A stretch of DNA of 7,074 bases, taken from the NCBI GenBank assembly GCA_902803455.1, contig CADCQC010000116.1:1-7074 (forward strand), written 5' to 3'. Shown here piece by piece: positions 1 through 6,114 of this stretch. The notes beneath the pieces are model-generated. The model searched no databases. It was not told the origin of the DNA and was given only the letters and a program-made list of their open reading frames with translations. The stretch is from an uncultured Prevotellaceae bacterium. GTDB lineage: Bacteria > Bacteroidota > Bacteroidia > Bacteroidales > Bacteroidaceae. Both the position numbers and the translations under genes were made by a program. Each line of letters starts with the position of its first letter. The stretch's first letter is position 1.

Positions 1-2
1 CA

Positions 3-185
3 CCTTATTCGCCGAGCATGAAACTTGACTACGACTTCCATCGGCCGATGGAGATCGATTATCTCTATACTCGTCCGATCATGGAGGCTAAGAAGGTGGG
101 GGCGGAGATGCCGAAACTGGAGATGCTGGAGGCTGAATTGCGCTTCTTGCAGGAAAAACAGGCTCAGCGGCCGATGCAGGAGTAA
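3..185 (+). CDS. panE: C-terminal fragment of probable 2-dehydropantoate 2-reductase (ketopantoate reductase)
   Basis: The reading frame is open from the left edge (codons start at base 3) and ends at TAA 183-185, giving the last 60 residues of a protein whose start lies outside the window. The visible part contains PSMKLDYDFHRPMEIDYLY followed by a helix rich in E, K and L and then EMPKLEMLEAELRFLQ. This resembles the C-terminal helical domain of the PanE/ApbA family, where a segment 'SM..D...RP.EID.L' is followed by a helix with 'G...P....L'. In that family the enzyme reduces 2-dehydropantoate to pantoate with NADPH in the cytosol, a step of pantothenate and coenzyme A synthesis. The nucleotide-binding N-terminal domain is not visible, so a related ketopantoate reductase-like protein with another substrate is possible. 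The gene converges on ugd and their coding ends overlap. It is probably a housekeeping flank rather than part of the polysaccharide locus. Confidence 0.75.
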   Translation, partial: PYSPSMKLDYDFHRPMEIDYLYTRPIMEAKKVGAEMPKLEMLEAELRFLQEKQAQRPMQE

Positions 186-1474
186 CGGATACCGTATTCG
201 TCCAACTCCTCGGCATCATAGATGTTGCGGCCGTCAATCACCAGTGCGTTGCGCATCGTCTTCTTGATGACGCCCCAACTGGGCAACCTGAATTGTTTCC
301 ATTCTGTGAGCATCAGCATCGCGTCTGCATCGAGCAGGGCGTCATACATGTCTTTCGCATACTCCACCCGGTCTCCGATGCGACGGCGGCACTCGTCCAT
401 GGCCACAGGGTCGTAGACGCGCACCGTGCAACCGGCCGACAGCAGTTGTTCGATCACCACCAATGAGGGGGCCTCACGCATGTCGTCGGTCTCGGGCTTG
501 AAAGCAAGGCCCCAGATGGCGATACGCTTGCCGGTCAAATCGCCCAACTGACGTGACAACTTGGAGAAGAGCACTTTCTTCTGCGACTCGTTCACCTCTT
601 CCACGGCCTTCAGCACCCGCATCGTATAACCGTTGTTCTCGGCTGTCTTGATGAGGGCCTTCACATCCTTGGGAAAACAACTGCCGCCATAACCGCAACC
701 GGGATAGAGAAACTTGCGACCGATGCGGGTGTCGGCACCGATACCGCGGCGCACCATCTCCACATCGGCACCCACAATCTCACAGAGATTGGCGATGTCG
801 TTCATGAAACTGATACGGGTGGCGAGCATCGAGTTCGCGGCATACTTGATCATCTCGGCGGAGGGGATATCAGTGAACAGCACCCTGAAATTGTTGAGCA
901 GGAACGGACGGTACAGACGGGTCATCAACGAACGGGCACGGTCGGATTCCACGCCCACGACCACACGGTCGGGACTCATGAAATCCTTGATGGCACTGCC
1001 TTCTTTCAGAAATTCGGGGTTGGAGGCGACATCAAAGGGGATGTGCTCACCGCGACGCTGCAGTTCTTCTTCTATGACGGACTTCACCTTGGCTGCGGTG
1101 CCTACGGGAACAGTCGACTTGGTCACCAAGACGGCGTAATGCTTGATGTGCTGGCCAAACTCACGGGCCACGCCAAGCACATAACTCAGATCGGCTGAAC
1201 CGTCTTCGTCGGGTGGGGTGCCTACCGCACTGAATACCAGTGACACTTCATCAAGCACTTCTTTCAGATCTGTGGTGAAAGTCAGACGGCCGGCTGAGAC
1301 GTTCTTCCTGACCATCTCATTCAGCCCTGGCTCATAGATGGGCACTTCACCGGATTGCAACTGGGCTATCTTGTGGGCATCAATATCAATACAGGCTACA
1401 TGGACACCCATCTCTGCAAAACAGGCGCCACTCACCAAACCCACATAACCGGTTCCTACTACTGCTATATTCAT
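164..1474 (-). CDS. ugd: UDP-glucose 6-dehydrogenase
   Basis: This 436-residue protein is full length for the bacterial UDP-glucose/GDP-mannose dehydrogenase family. It oxidises UDP-glucose twice with NAD+ to UDP-glucuronate in the cytosol, a precursor for uronic acid-containing polysaccharides. The N-terminal Rossmann domain opens with VVGTGYVGLVSG (GxGYVG, residues 7-12). GTPPDEDG lies at 85-92 and KSTVPVGT at 119-126 (T121 matches the catalytic-site threonine of the family). NPEFLKEG at 152-159 carries the two conserved glutamates (E154, E158). AEMIKYAANS near 206-215 gives K210 and N214. GGSCFPKD at 263-270 carries the thioester-forming catalytic C266 and D270. The C-terminal domain has the usual GLAFKPETDDMREAPS at 322-337. 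All key residues are present, so the enzyme should be active. The start ATG directly precedes the glycine-rich fold, as expected for the family; no Shine-Dalgarno sequence is obvious. It is transcribed away from the flippase operon but plausibly serves the same polysaccharide. Confidence 0.96.
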   Translation of the reverse strand: MNIAVVGTGYVGLVSGACFAEMGVHVACIDIDAHKIAQLQSGEVPIYEPGLNEMVRKNVSAGRLTFTTDLKEVLDEVSLVFSAVGTPPDEDGSADLSYVLGVAREFGQHIKHYAVLVTKSTVPVGTAAKVKSVIEEELQRRGEHIPFDVASNPEFLKEGSAIKDFMSPDRVVVGVESDRARSLMTRLYRPFLLNNFRVLFTDIPSAEMIKYAANSMLATRISFMNDIANLCEIVGADVEMVRRGIGADTRIGRKFLYPGCGYGGSCFPKDVKALIKTAENNGYTMRVLKAVEEVNESQKKVLFSKLSRQLGDLTGKRIAIWGLAFKPETDDMREAPSLVVIEQLLSAGCTVRVYDPVAMDECRRRIGDRVEYAKDMYDALLDADAMLMLTEWKQFRLPSWGVIKKTMRNALVIDGRNIYDAEELDEYGIRYSCIGR

Positions 1475-1550
1475 ATCTGTCGTTGATGATCACTCGATGC
1501 ACATTCTCCAAAAATGGGATTCAGAGGTGCACGAGCATGGTTTTAGGGCA

Positions 1551-1558
1551 CAAAGGTA
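1551..1558 (-). promoter_or_regulatory. Candidate Bacteroidetes-type -7 promoter element for ugd
   Basis: On the minus strand this reads TACCTTTG, an exact match to the Bacteroidetes sigma-ABfr -7 consensus TAnnTTTG, and it is followed by TGCCC. It lies about 76 bases upstream of the ugd start codon, so the transcript would carry a leader of roughly 70 bases. A clean TTTG -33 box is not seen at the usual 19-21 base distance. There is only a T-rich run (minus-strand CTTTTTTT, from 1590 to 1583) slightly too far upstream. The -7 match is seen directly; promoter activity is inferred. Confidence 0.55.
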
Positions 1559-1642
1559 GACATTTATCCTCAGATTCTTGATAAAAAAAGCAGAAAAGGC
1601 GATTCTGACGGCGCGAAGGCAATAATTGCGATGAAAAAGAGT

Positions 1643-1672
1643 TATAATATATAAAAATATATAAAAAATATT
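1643..1672 (+). promoter_or_regulatory. AT-rich divergent intergenic segment with a 10-bp tandem repeat, possible upstream region of the acyltransferase gene
   Basis: Between divergent ugd and the acyltransferase gene the sequence becomes almost pure A/T. The 10-mer ATATATAAAA occurs twice back to back (1647-1656 and 1657-1666), next to TATAAT at 1643-1648. It sits 30-55 bases before the acyltransferase start, where a promoter would be expected, but no TAnnTTTG element is present on the plus strand. It may be an UP-like or easily melted promoter region, or a binding site for a nucleoid protein. The repeat is seen; the role is a guess. The rest of 1475-1700 holds only the ugd promoter candidate and nothing else I recognise. 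Confidence 0.35.
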
Positions 1673-1685
1673 TTCTTATTTCCCC

Positions 1686-1692
1686 AAAGGGA
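1686..1692 (+). promoter_or_regulatory. Shine-Dalgarno-like sequence deciding the acyltransferase start
   Basis: AAAGGGA lies two bases before an ATG at 1695 and eight bases before an in-frame ATG at 1701. The eight-base spacing is the better one for ribosome binding, so 1701 is preferred over the longer reading by two codons. It is one of the few purine-rich ribosome-binding candidates in this window. Confidence 0.45.
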
Positions 1693-1700
1693 TCATGATA

Positions 1701-2696
1701 ATGAACCAATCTCCTGTACCTTCAGCCAACAAACGGTTGCCATTTCTCGATTATGCGCGTTTGTTGACAATGTATCTTGTCATTTTCGGACATTTGATTC
1801 CTACTAAAGACATGACAATAAGGCCCTATTTCTATGCCTTTCACGTGCCGTTGTTCTTCTTTATCAGTGGAATGCTTCATAAGGATTACGGGAAGATCCC
1901 ATGGCGGAAATATCTGAGGTCGATTTTCTGGCCTTTTATCTTCTGGAATATTCTCTTCTTGTTCTTGACGCCCTTCTGCATTACACTCGGCATTTGGCAT
2001 ATAACGAGGATGGAAGGATTGGGCTTGATAGGGGTTTTTGTGAAATGCGGGAAGGAATTCATTGAAAGTTTTGTCTTTGGGAGTGCCCATTTTCCATGTG
2101 GACCCACATGGTTCTTGGTTGTCCTGCTGTGGTGCAAACTGATGATGGACTTGGCCAACAGATACAGATGGACGTTGGTGGTGCTGGCGTTGATGCTTGC
2201 CGGACTGACCGTCTGGAGATGCAACTACTTTCGGCTGGGGGGAGCGCTGATGGCTTTCCCGTTCTATCTGGTGGGCTTCTATGGTAAAGGATGGTTCTGC
2301 AAAATGGTGCAGGGCAGATGGATCATCGTTTGGGCTGTATTACTGTTCCTCGTGTCGATCCCCATGACTCATCTCAATTGTAAAATCAGTCTCGACACCG
2401 TAGATTTTGGACATTTTCCTTTTTTGCCTCTCAGAGTGCTCTTTTTCTATGGGGCGGCATTCGCAGGTTCTCTTGCCGTCATTCTTTTGTGTGGTGCCTT
2501 CAGACAGAGGGCATGGGCAGCCGAATGGGCCAACTCGCTGATCACCATCCTTTGTGCACAGTCTTTATTCAACTATACCTATAGAACCCATTGCGACAGA
2601 CACGATTTCCTGCTCTGTGCGGTGGCATCTGTATTGATCTTGATCGCTTGTTTCTTCATTCACAAGTATCTTGGAAAATGGTTTTATTTGAAGTAA
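1701..2696 (+). CDS. Integral membrane acyltransferase, family 3 (OafA/WecH/NodX-like)
   Basis: The protein has 331 residues from ATG 1701 (333 if the ATG at 1695 is used), the usual size for the transmembrane acyltransferase_3 family without an extra periplasmic domain. The hallmark N-terminus is present: RLPFLDYARLLTMYLVIFGH with D17, R20 and H31, where the family has a conserved 'LD..R......V...H' segment ending in the proposed catalytic histidine. The second signature, FHVPLFFFISGM at about 47-58, and GPTWFLVVLL at about 134-143 follow. Strongly hydrophobic segments occur along the whole length (for example about 23-33, 73-94, 138-148, 158-170, 208-220, 246-264 and 303-320), consistent with about ten membrane helices in the inner membrane. 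Members usually transfer acetyl or other acyl groups onto exported sugars. O-acetylation of the polysaccharide is therefore plausible, but donor and acceptor cannot be read from sequence. The gene stands alone, followed directly by a candidate terminator. Confidence 0.88.
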   Translation: MNQSPVPSANKRLPFLDYARLLTMYLVIFGHLIPTKDMTIRPYFYAFHVPLFFFISGMLHKDYGKIPWRKYLRSIFWPFIFWNILFLFLTPFCITLGIWHITRMEGLGLIGVFVKCGKEFIESFVFGSAHFPCGPTWFLVVLLWCKLMMDLANRYRWTLVVLALMLAGLTVWRCNYFRLGGALMAFPFYLVGFYGKGWFCKMVQGRWIIVWAVLLFLVSIPMTHLNCKISLDTVDFGHFPFLPLRVLFFYGAAFAGSLAVILLCGAFRQRAWAAEWANSLITILCAQSLFNYTYRTHCDRHDFLLCAVASVLILIACFFIHKYLGKWFYLK

Positions 2697-2699
2697 ATC

Positions 2700-2731
2700 G
2701 ACTTATAAGCTCTTCTAAGTCTTTATCTTTT
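2700..2731 (+). terminator. Candidate intrinsic terminator after the acyltransferase gene
   Basis: Four bases after the stop codon there is an inverted repeat: GACTTATAAG (2700-2709) and CTTCTAAGTC (2712-2721), complementary except for one T/C mismatch. It can fold as a six-base-pair outer stem, a mismatch, two more pairs and a four-base loop, followed by the T-rich TTTATCTTTT (2722-2731). The stem is AT-rich and short, so termination may be partial. Confidence 0.45.
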
Positions 2732-2760
2732 GGTGGATACATTATTTTTACCTAACTTTG
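2729..2760 (+). promoter_or_regulatory. Bacteroidetes-type promoter for the flippase operon
   Basis: TTTG at 2729-2732 (-33 box) and TAACTTTG at 2753-2760 (-7 box, consensus TAnnTTTG) are separated by 20 bases, the spacing usual for Bacteroidetes housekeeping promoters. Transcription would begin about 7 bases after the -7 box, near 2767, leaving a leader of about 25 bases before ATG 2792. The -33 box overlaps the T-tract of the upstream candidate terminator. Both boxes are seen; activity is inferred. Confidence 0.7.
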
Positions 2761-2791
2761 CGGCAATATCCGAAGAATCCACTGAAGATTT

Positions 2792-4255
2792 ATGACATCT
2801 ATCAAAGAGGAGACAATTTCTGGCGTAAAATGGAGGACCATAGAGAAATTCTCCGTGGAAGGAATACATTTCTTTCTCGGTCTCATTATGGCCCGCTTGC
2901 TCACTGCGGCTGATTATGGTACCGTGGGGATGCTCGCTGTCTTTCTCAGCATCTCCAGCACGTTCATCGACAGTGGATTCACCAATGCGCTCATACAGAA
3001 GAAAAACCGCGACCAGGTGGATTTCTCCACCGTGTTCTATTTCAATATCGTGGTCGCCATCCTCATCTATATCATCCTTTTCTTCTCCGCTCCTTGGGTG
3101 TCGGTCTTCTTCAAGATGCCTATCCTGACGGATATCCTTAGGATGCAGGCCATCGGATTGATCATCAGGTCTATCAGTTCGGTGCAGGTCACGCAACTCG
3201 TCATCAAGATTGATTTCAAGGCGCTCGCCAGAAGAAGCATGTATTCTTCTCTCATCGCTGGCGTTGCTGGCGTTCTCATGGCTTATCATGGTTTCGGCGT
3301 CTGGGCGCTGGTCTATCAGGATCTGATCCTGGCCACGATCAATGTCATCTTCATCTGCTGGTATTGCCGTTGGTTGCCTCTGCCCGTGTTCTCTATCAGT
3401 TCGTTTAAAAGAATGTTCTCTTTCGGAGGAAAACTACTCGTATCCAACCTGATTAATCAGGTGTATAAAAACCTCAACCAGATTGTCATCGGAAAGGCTT
3501 TCTCCGCTGGGGCTTTAGGATATTATAAGCGTGGAACACAGTTTGCCAGATTCCCCAACCAGATCATCAACGGGTCGATCAAAAGTGTCACCTTCCCGAT
3601 CTTGTCGAAGATACAGGATGATGATGAGCACCTCGTGGCGGTCTACCGCAAATATATCCGCATTTCTTCCATGTGCATATTCTTCGGCTGTGTGTTGGTG
3701 TCTGCACTGGCAAAACCGCTGATCATCTTCCTCCTCACCGAGAAATGGAGCCCGTCGATCATCTTCCTGCATATCTATTGCTTCGCTTGCATGTTCGACC
3801 ACCTCAATGGCATCAACCTCAATCTGCTGCAGGTAAAAGGTAGGTCGGATCTGTTCTTGAGATTGGAGATTATCAAAAAAATCATCGCTACGATCATCCT
3901 TTTCTCGGCGGTACCTTTTGGCATCATCGGGGTCTGCCTCTCTAAAATCTTGTGGTCGCAGACATCGGTATTCATCAATACCTATTACACGGGGAAACTC
4001 TTTGGATTGGGATACATTTCGCAGGTGAGGGATTATTCGGGCTATTTCTTCAGATCGGTCGTGGCTTGTATCCCCGCTTTTTTGTTGACGTTCGTCGATA
4101 TACCTCATATCGTGCAACTGCTGCTCGGAGCGCTCATCTCTGTGGCTATCTATTATTGCCTGCTGCGCAAGGATGAATCGATGAAGGAGGTGCTCGAGAT
4201 CTTGAATAATTATTTCTTGGGAAGACTGAAGAAAGTCGTCAGATTTTCACATTGA
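2792..4255 (+). CDS. Oligosaccharide flippase, Wzx/WzxC-like (polysaccharide biosynthesis protein, MOP superfamily)
   Basis: The 487-residue protein has the length and pattern of WzxC-type members of the MOP (MviN/MATE/PST) exporter superfamily, which flip undecaprenyl-linked repeat units across the inner membrane. The N-terminus shows the family order: GVKWRTIEKF (11-20), LIMARLLTAADYGTVGMLAV (31-50), then FIDSGFTNALIQKKN (58-72), matching 'RLLtp.dyG...m' and 'D.GF..aliqkk' of the WzxC group. A second conserved stretch, FSAGALGYYKRGTQFARFPN, lies at 237-256. Hydrophobic segments at roughly 45-57, 84-105, 152-170, 173-190, 290-316, 321-334, 361-392, 418-435 and 439-456 fit a protein of 12 or more helices. 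The C-terminus is a short basic tail. The start at 2792 follows a good promoter with a short leader; no clear Shine-Dalgarno sequence is seen. It is the first gene of the plus-strand run. Substrate cannot be read from sequence, since Wzx proteins diverge with their glycan. Confidence 0.92.
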   Translation: MTSIKEETISGVKWRTIEKFSVEGIHFFLGLIMARLLTAADYGTVGMLAVFLSISSTFIDSGFTNALIQKKNRDQVDFSTVFYFNIVVAILIYIILFFSAPWVSVFFKMPILTDILRMQAIGLIIRSISSVQVTQLVIKIDFKALARRSMYSSLIAGVAGVLMAYHGFGVWALVYQDLILATINVIFICWYCRWLPLPVFSISSFKRMFSFGGKLLVSNLINQVYKNLNQIVIGKAFSAGALGYYKRGTQFARFPNQIINGSIKSVTFPILSKIQDDDEHLVAVYRKYIRISSMCIFFGCVLVSALAKPLIIFLLTEKWSPSIIFLHIYCFACMFDHLNGINLNLLQVKGRSDLFLRLEIIKKIIATIILFSAVPFGIIGVCLSKILWSQTSVFINTYYTGKLFGLGYISQVRDYSGYFFRSVVACIPAFLLTFVDIPHIVQLLLGALISVAIYYCLLRKDESMKEVLEILNNYFLGRLKKVVRFSH

Positions 4256-4293
4256 GAAAATGACTTTATAAACGATTATATTTTTTATTTGCC

Positions 4294-5016
4294 ATGAGAA
4301 AAAATATCGCAGTAATCTTCGCTGGTGGAAGCGGAAAACGTATGAATACGGTGTCGAGACCCAAACAGTTCCTCGAACTGCAGGGAAAACCCATCATTAT
4401 CTTCACGCTTGAACTTTTCGACCTGCATCCCGAGGTGGATGGCATCGTTGTGGTGTGCATCGAACCGTGGATTCCTTTCCTCAAAAAACAACTCAAGAAA
4501 TTTGAGATCACCAAGGTGGTGGAGATCGTGCCGGGGGGAGAGACGGGACAAGACAGCATTTACAACGGACTGGCGGCGGCGGCAAAACATTTCCCCGGCG
4601 ACAGTTGTGTAATGATCCATGATGGCGTCCGCCCGCTGATCGTCGAACAGACCATCTCTGATAATATCCGCACCGTGTCGGAGAAAGGTAATTGCATCAC
4701 GTGTATTCCGGCCACTGAGACTTTTGTCGTCAAGCAGGAGGACGGTGAACTGAAAATTCCTTCCAGGGCTCAATCGCTGATCGCAAGAGCACCGCAGAGT
4801 TTCATTCTTGAGGATATCCTCGACGCGCACGAGAAGGCGCGTGAGGAAGGAAAGCATGATTTCATCGATTCTTGCACGATGATGAGTTATTATGGATACC
4901 ACATCAATACCATCATCGGACCAATGGAGAATATCAAAATCACCACACCGTCTGACTTCTTTATCTTCAGAGCCATGGTGGAGGTGCATGAGAACCAGCA
5001 GATTTTCGGATATTAA
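4294..5016 (+). CDS. IspD/TarI-family cytidylyltransferase, probably polysaccharide-specific (CDP-polyol or CDP-sugar synthesis)
   Basis: This 240-residue protein is full length for the family that transfers CMP from CTP to a sugar- or polyol-phosphate. The CTP-binding loop is AGGSGKRM (10-17) with R16, followed by RPKQF (K24). HDGVRP at 109-114 supplies the metal-binding D110. T141 in PATET, R158 in PSRAQ, APQSF (166-170) and NIKITTPSDF (K215) are in the expected places. Classical IspD makes CDP-methylerythritol for isoprenoids; TarI and Bcs1-type enzymes make CDP-ribitol. Two positions lean away from IspD: the substrate-side motif here is DSC (192-194) where IspD usually has DDA, like the DAC of TarI, and the conserved arginine of 'GG..R..SV..GL' is a glycine (GGETGQDSIYNGL, 81-93). 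Together with its place 38 bp after a flippase and 25 bp before an SDR gene, this points to polysaccharide precursor synthesis. Automated annotation may call it ispD. The family is certain, the substrate is not. Confidence 0.88.
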   Translation: MRKNIAVIFAGGSGKRMNTVSRPKQFLELQGKPIIIFTLELFDLHPEVDGIVVVCIEPWIPFLKKQLKKFEITKVVEIVPGGETGQDSIYNGLAAAAKHFPGDSCVMIHDGVRPLIVEQTISDNIRTVSEKGNCITCIPATETFVVKQEDGELKIPSRAQSLIARAPQSFILEDILDAHEKAREEGKHDFIDSCTMMSYYGYHINTIIGPMENIKITTPSDFFIFRAMVEVHENQQIFGY

Positions 5017-5041
5017 ACCTGATGTCATCAACAATACGGAT

Positions 5042-6064
5042 ATGATCAGCAACATACAAAAAGAGGATATCGCTCTGTTTGCCGAGCATTTTGCCCTCAA
5101 ACAGCAACTGAAGGATGCTGCTTTCCTGATCACGGGTGCCACTGGTCTGATCGGGTCGACTTTGATTCATGGATTGTTGGCGGCCGACGACAGCGTCAGG
5201 GTGGTGGCGCCGGTGAGGAGCATGCAAAAGGCCATGGGGATGTTTGACGCTCAGGAGAGGGAACGCATCGCTTTCATCGAATGCGACTTGATGACGGTAG
5301 ATTATCAAGCGCTCGGACCCATAGACTTTGTCGTGCATTGCGCCGCACCAACCTCCAGCCGTTTCTTCGTCGAACAGCCTGTGGAGACGTTCCTCTCTAT
5401 CGCAGAGGTGTCACGACGCTTGCTGGAGGATGCACGGCAGATGGGGGTCAAGGCTTTTGTCTACCTGTCTTCTCTCGAGGTCTATGGCAGTATCCCCGAC
5501 GATCATCCCATCACAGAGGATGTGCAGGGGTATCTCGACCCGATGAGCGTGAGAAGCAGCTATCCCATGGCCAAGAGAGCGGTGGAGAATTTGTGCCATC
5601 TCTATGCCAAAGAGTATGGGCTCAATGTCATGGTGGCCAGACTGACACAGACAACCGGAGCTGGAATCGCACTCGACGACAACAGGGTCATCGCACAGTT
5701 CACTCGATTGGCGGCGCAGGGCAGCGACATCATCCTGCATACCACAGGGGAGTCGGCCAGACCCTATTGCTATACCACAGACAGCATTTCGGCCATTCTC
5801 TATATCTTGTTGAAAGGTGAGGCAGGGGAGGCCTACAACGTGGCCAACGAGGAGACCTTTGTCTCGGCAAGAGGATTGGCGGAGTTCATTCGCGACCACT
5901 TCAATCCGAAGATTAAAGTGGAGGTACAACTGAGAGATGACATGGGCTATGCACCGCCTACCATGCAACGGCTGGATACCACCAAACTGAAGGCGCTGGG
6001 ATGGATGCCGGAGTATTCTCTGTATGATATCATCGCAAGACTGACGGCATATCTCGCTCCATGA
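5042..6064 (+). CDS. NAD-dependent epimerase/dehydratase (extended SDR) acting on a nucleotide sugar or related substrate
   Basis: The protein has 340 residues from ATG 5042, typical of extended short-chain dehydrogenases. A Rossmann fold opens with FLITGATGLIGST (28-40, GxxGxxG), CDLM at 81-84 follows, and DFVVHCAAPTSS is at 95-106. The catalytic set is YLSSLEVYG (141-149) and YPMAK (Y174, K178). The segment SARPYCYTTDSISAIL (238-253) corresponds to the 'R.f.yV.D...a' of sugar-modifying members, and the C-terminus has the usual LDTTKLKALGWMPEYSL (311-327). About 27 residues precede the fold. An in-frame ATG at 4892 would overlap the preceding gene by 125 bases and add residues with no family likeness, so 5042, 25 bases after the upstream stop, was chosen. 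Family members include 4-epimerases, 4,6-dehydratases and UDP-glucuronate decarboxylases; the AAPTSS stretch recalls the decarboxylase/dehydratase branch, but the reaction cannot be assigned. Its close coupling to the cytidylyltransferase suggests they act in one pathway. Confidence 0.9.
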   Translation: MISNIQKEDIALFAEHFALKQQLKDAAFLITGATGLIGSTLIHGLLAADDSVRVVAPVRSMQKAMGMFDAQERERIAFIECDLMTVDYQALGPIDFVVHCAAPTSSRFFVEQPVETFLSIAEVSRRLLEDARQMGVKAFVYLSSLEVYGSIPDDHPITEDVQGYLDPMSVRSSYPMAKRAVENLCHLYAKEYGLNVMVARLTQTTGAGIALDDNRVIAQFTRLAAQGSDIILHTTGESARPYCYTTDSISAILYILLKGEAGEAYNVANEETFVSARGLAEFIRDHFNPKIKVEVQLRDDMGYAPPTMQRLDTTKLKALGWMPEYSLYDIIARLTAYLAP

Positions 6065-6108
6065 AACAAAGATATCTTATGAATGATAACCTTATAACAT
6101 ATAATTGA
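6061..6108 (+). other. 15-codon mini-ORF joining the SDR stop to the glf start (possible translational coupling element)
   Basis: ATG 6061-6063 overlaps the SDR stop codon as ATGA. The frame runs 15 codons to TGA 6106-6108, and the next three bases are ATG 6109, which is in frame with glf. The peptide (MKQRYLMNDNLITYN) resembles nothing I know. A 10-base palindrome, AAGATATCTT, lies inside at 6069-6078. The interval is AT-rich and has no Shine-Dalgarno sequence, so ribosomes could reach glf by reinitiation. The arrangement is seen; a function is speculative and chance is quite possible. Confidence 0.25.
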
Positions 6109-6114
6109 ATGACT

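Noticed and set aside
714..1139. Plus-strand 141-codon frame inside ugd
   Set aside because: It is antisense to the conserved catalytic region of ugd and shows no domain.
1521..1709. Minus-strand 62-codon frame in the divergent intergenic region
   Set aside because: It covers the ugd promoter candidate and the AT-rich repeat, has low-complexity composition (Y, F, I runs) and overlaps the start of the acyltransferase gene.
3515..4117. Minus-strand open frame of 200 codons antisense to the flippase gene
   Set aside because: It is the charged complement of hydrophobic membrane-helix codons, a usual antisense artefact.
4256..4293. Possible promoter in the gap before the cytidylyltransferase gene
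   Set aside because: The 38-bp gap is AT-rich with TTTATTTG, but this does not match TAnnTTTG and no -33 box is spaced correctly; transcription from the operon promoter suffices.
4892..5041. Upstream ATG for the SDR gene at 4892
   Set aside because: It would overlap the cytidylyltransferase gene by 125 bases and the added residues are out-of-frame readings of that gene; ATG 5042 fits the family and the spacing.
4285..5142. Minus-strand open frame of 285 codons antisense to the cytidylyltransferase gene
   Set aside because: It is a shadow of a clear plus-strand enzyme gene, with composition rich in R, D, H and S and no family likeness.
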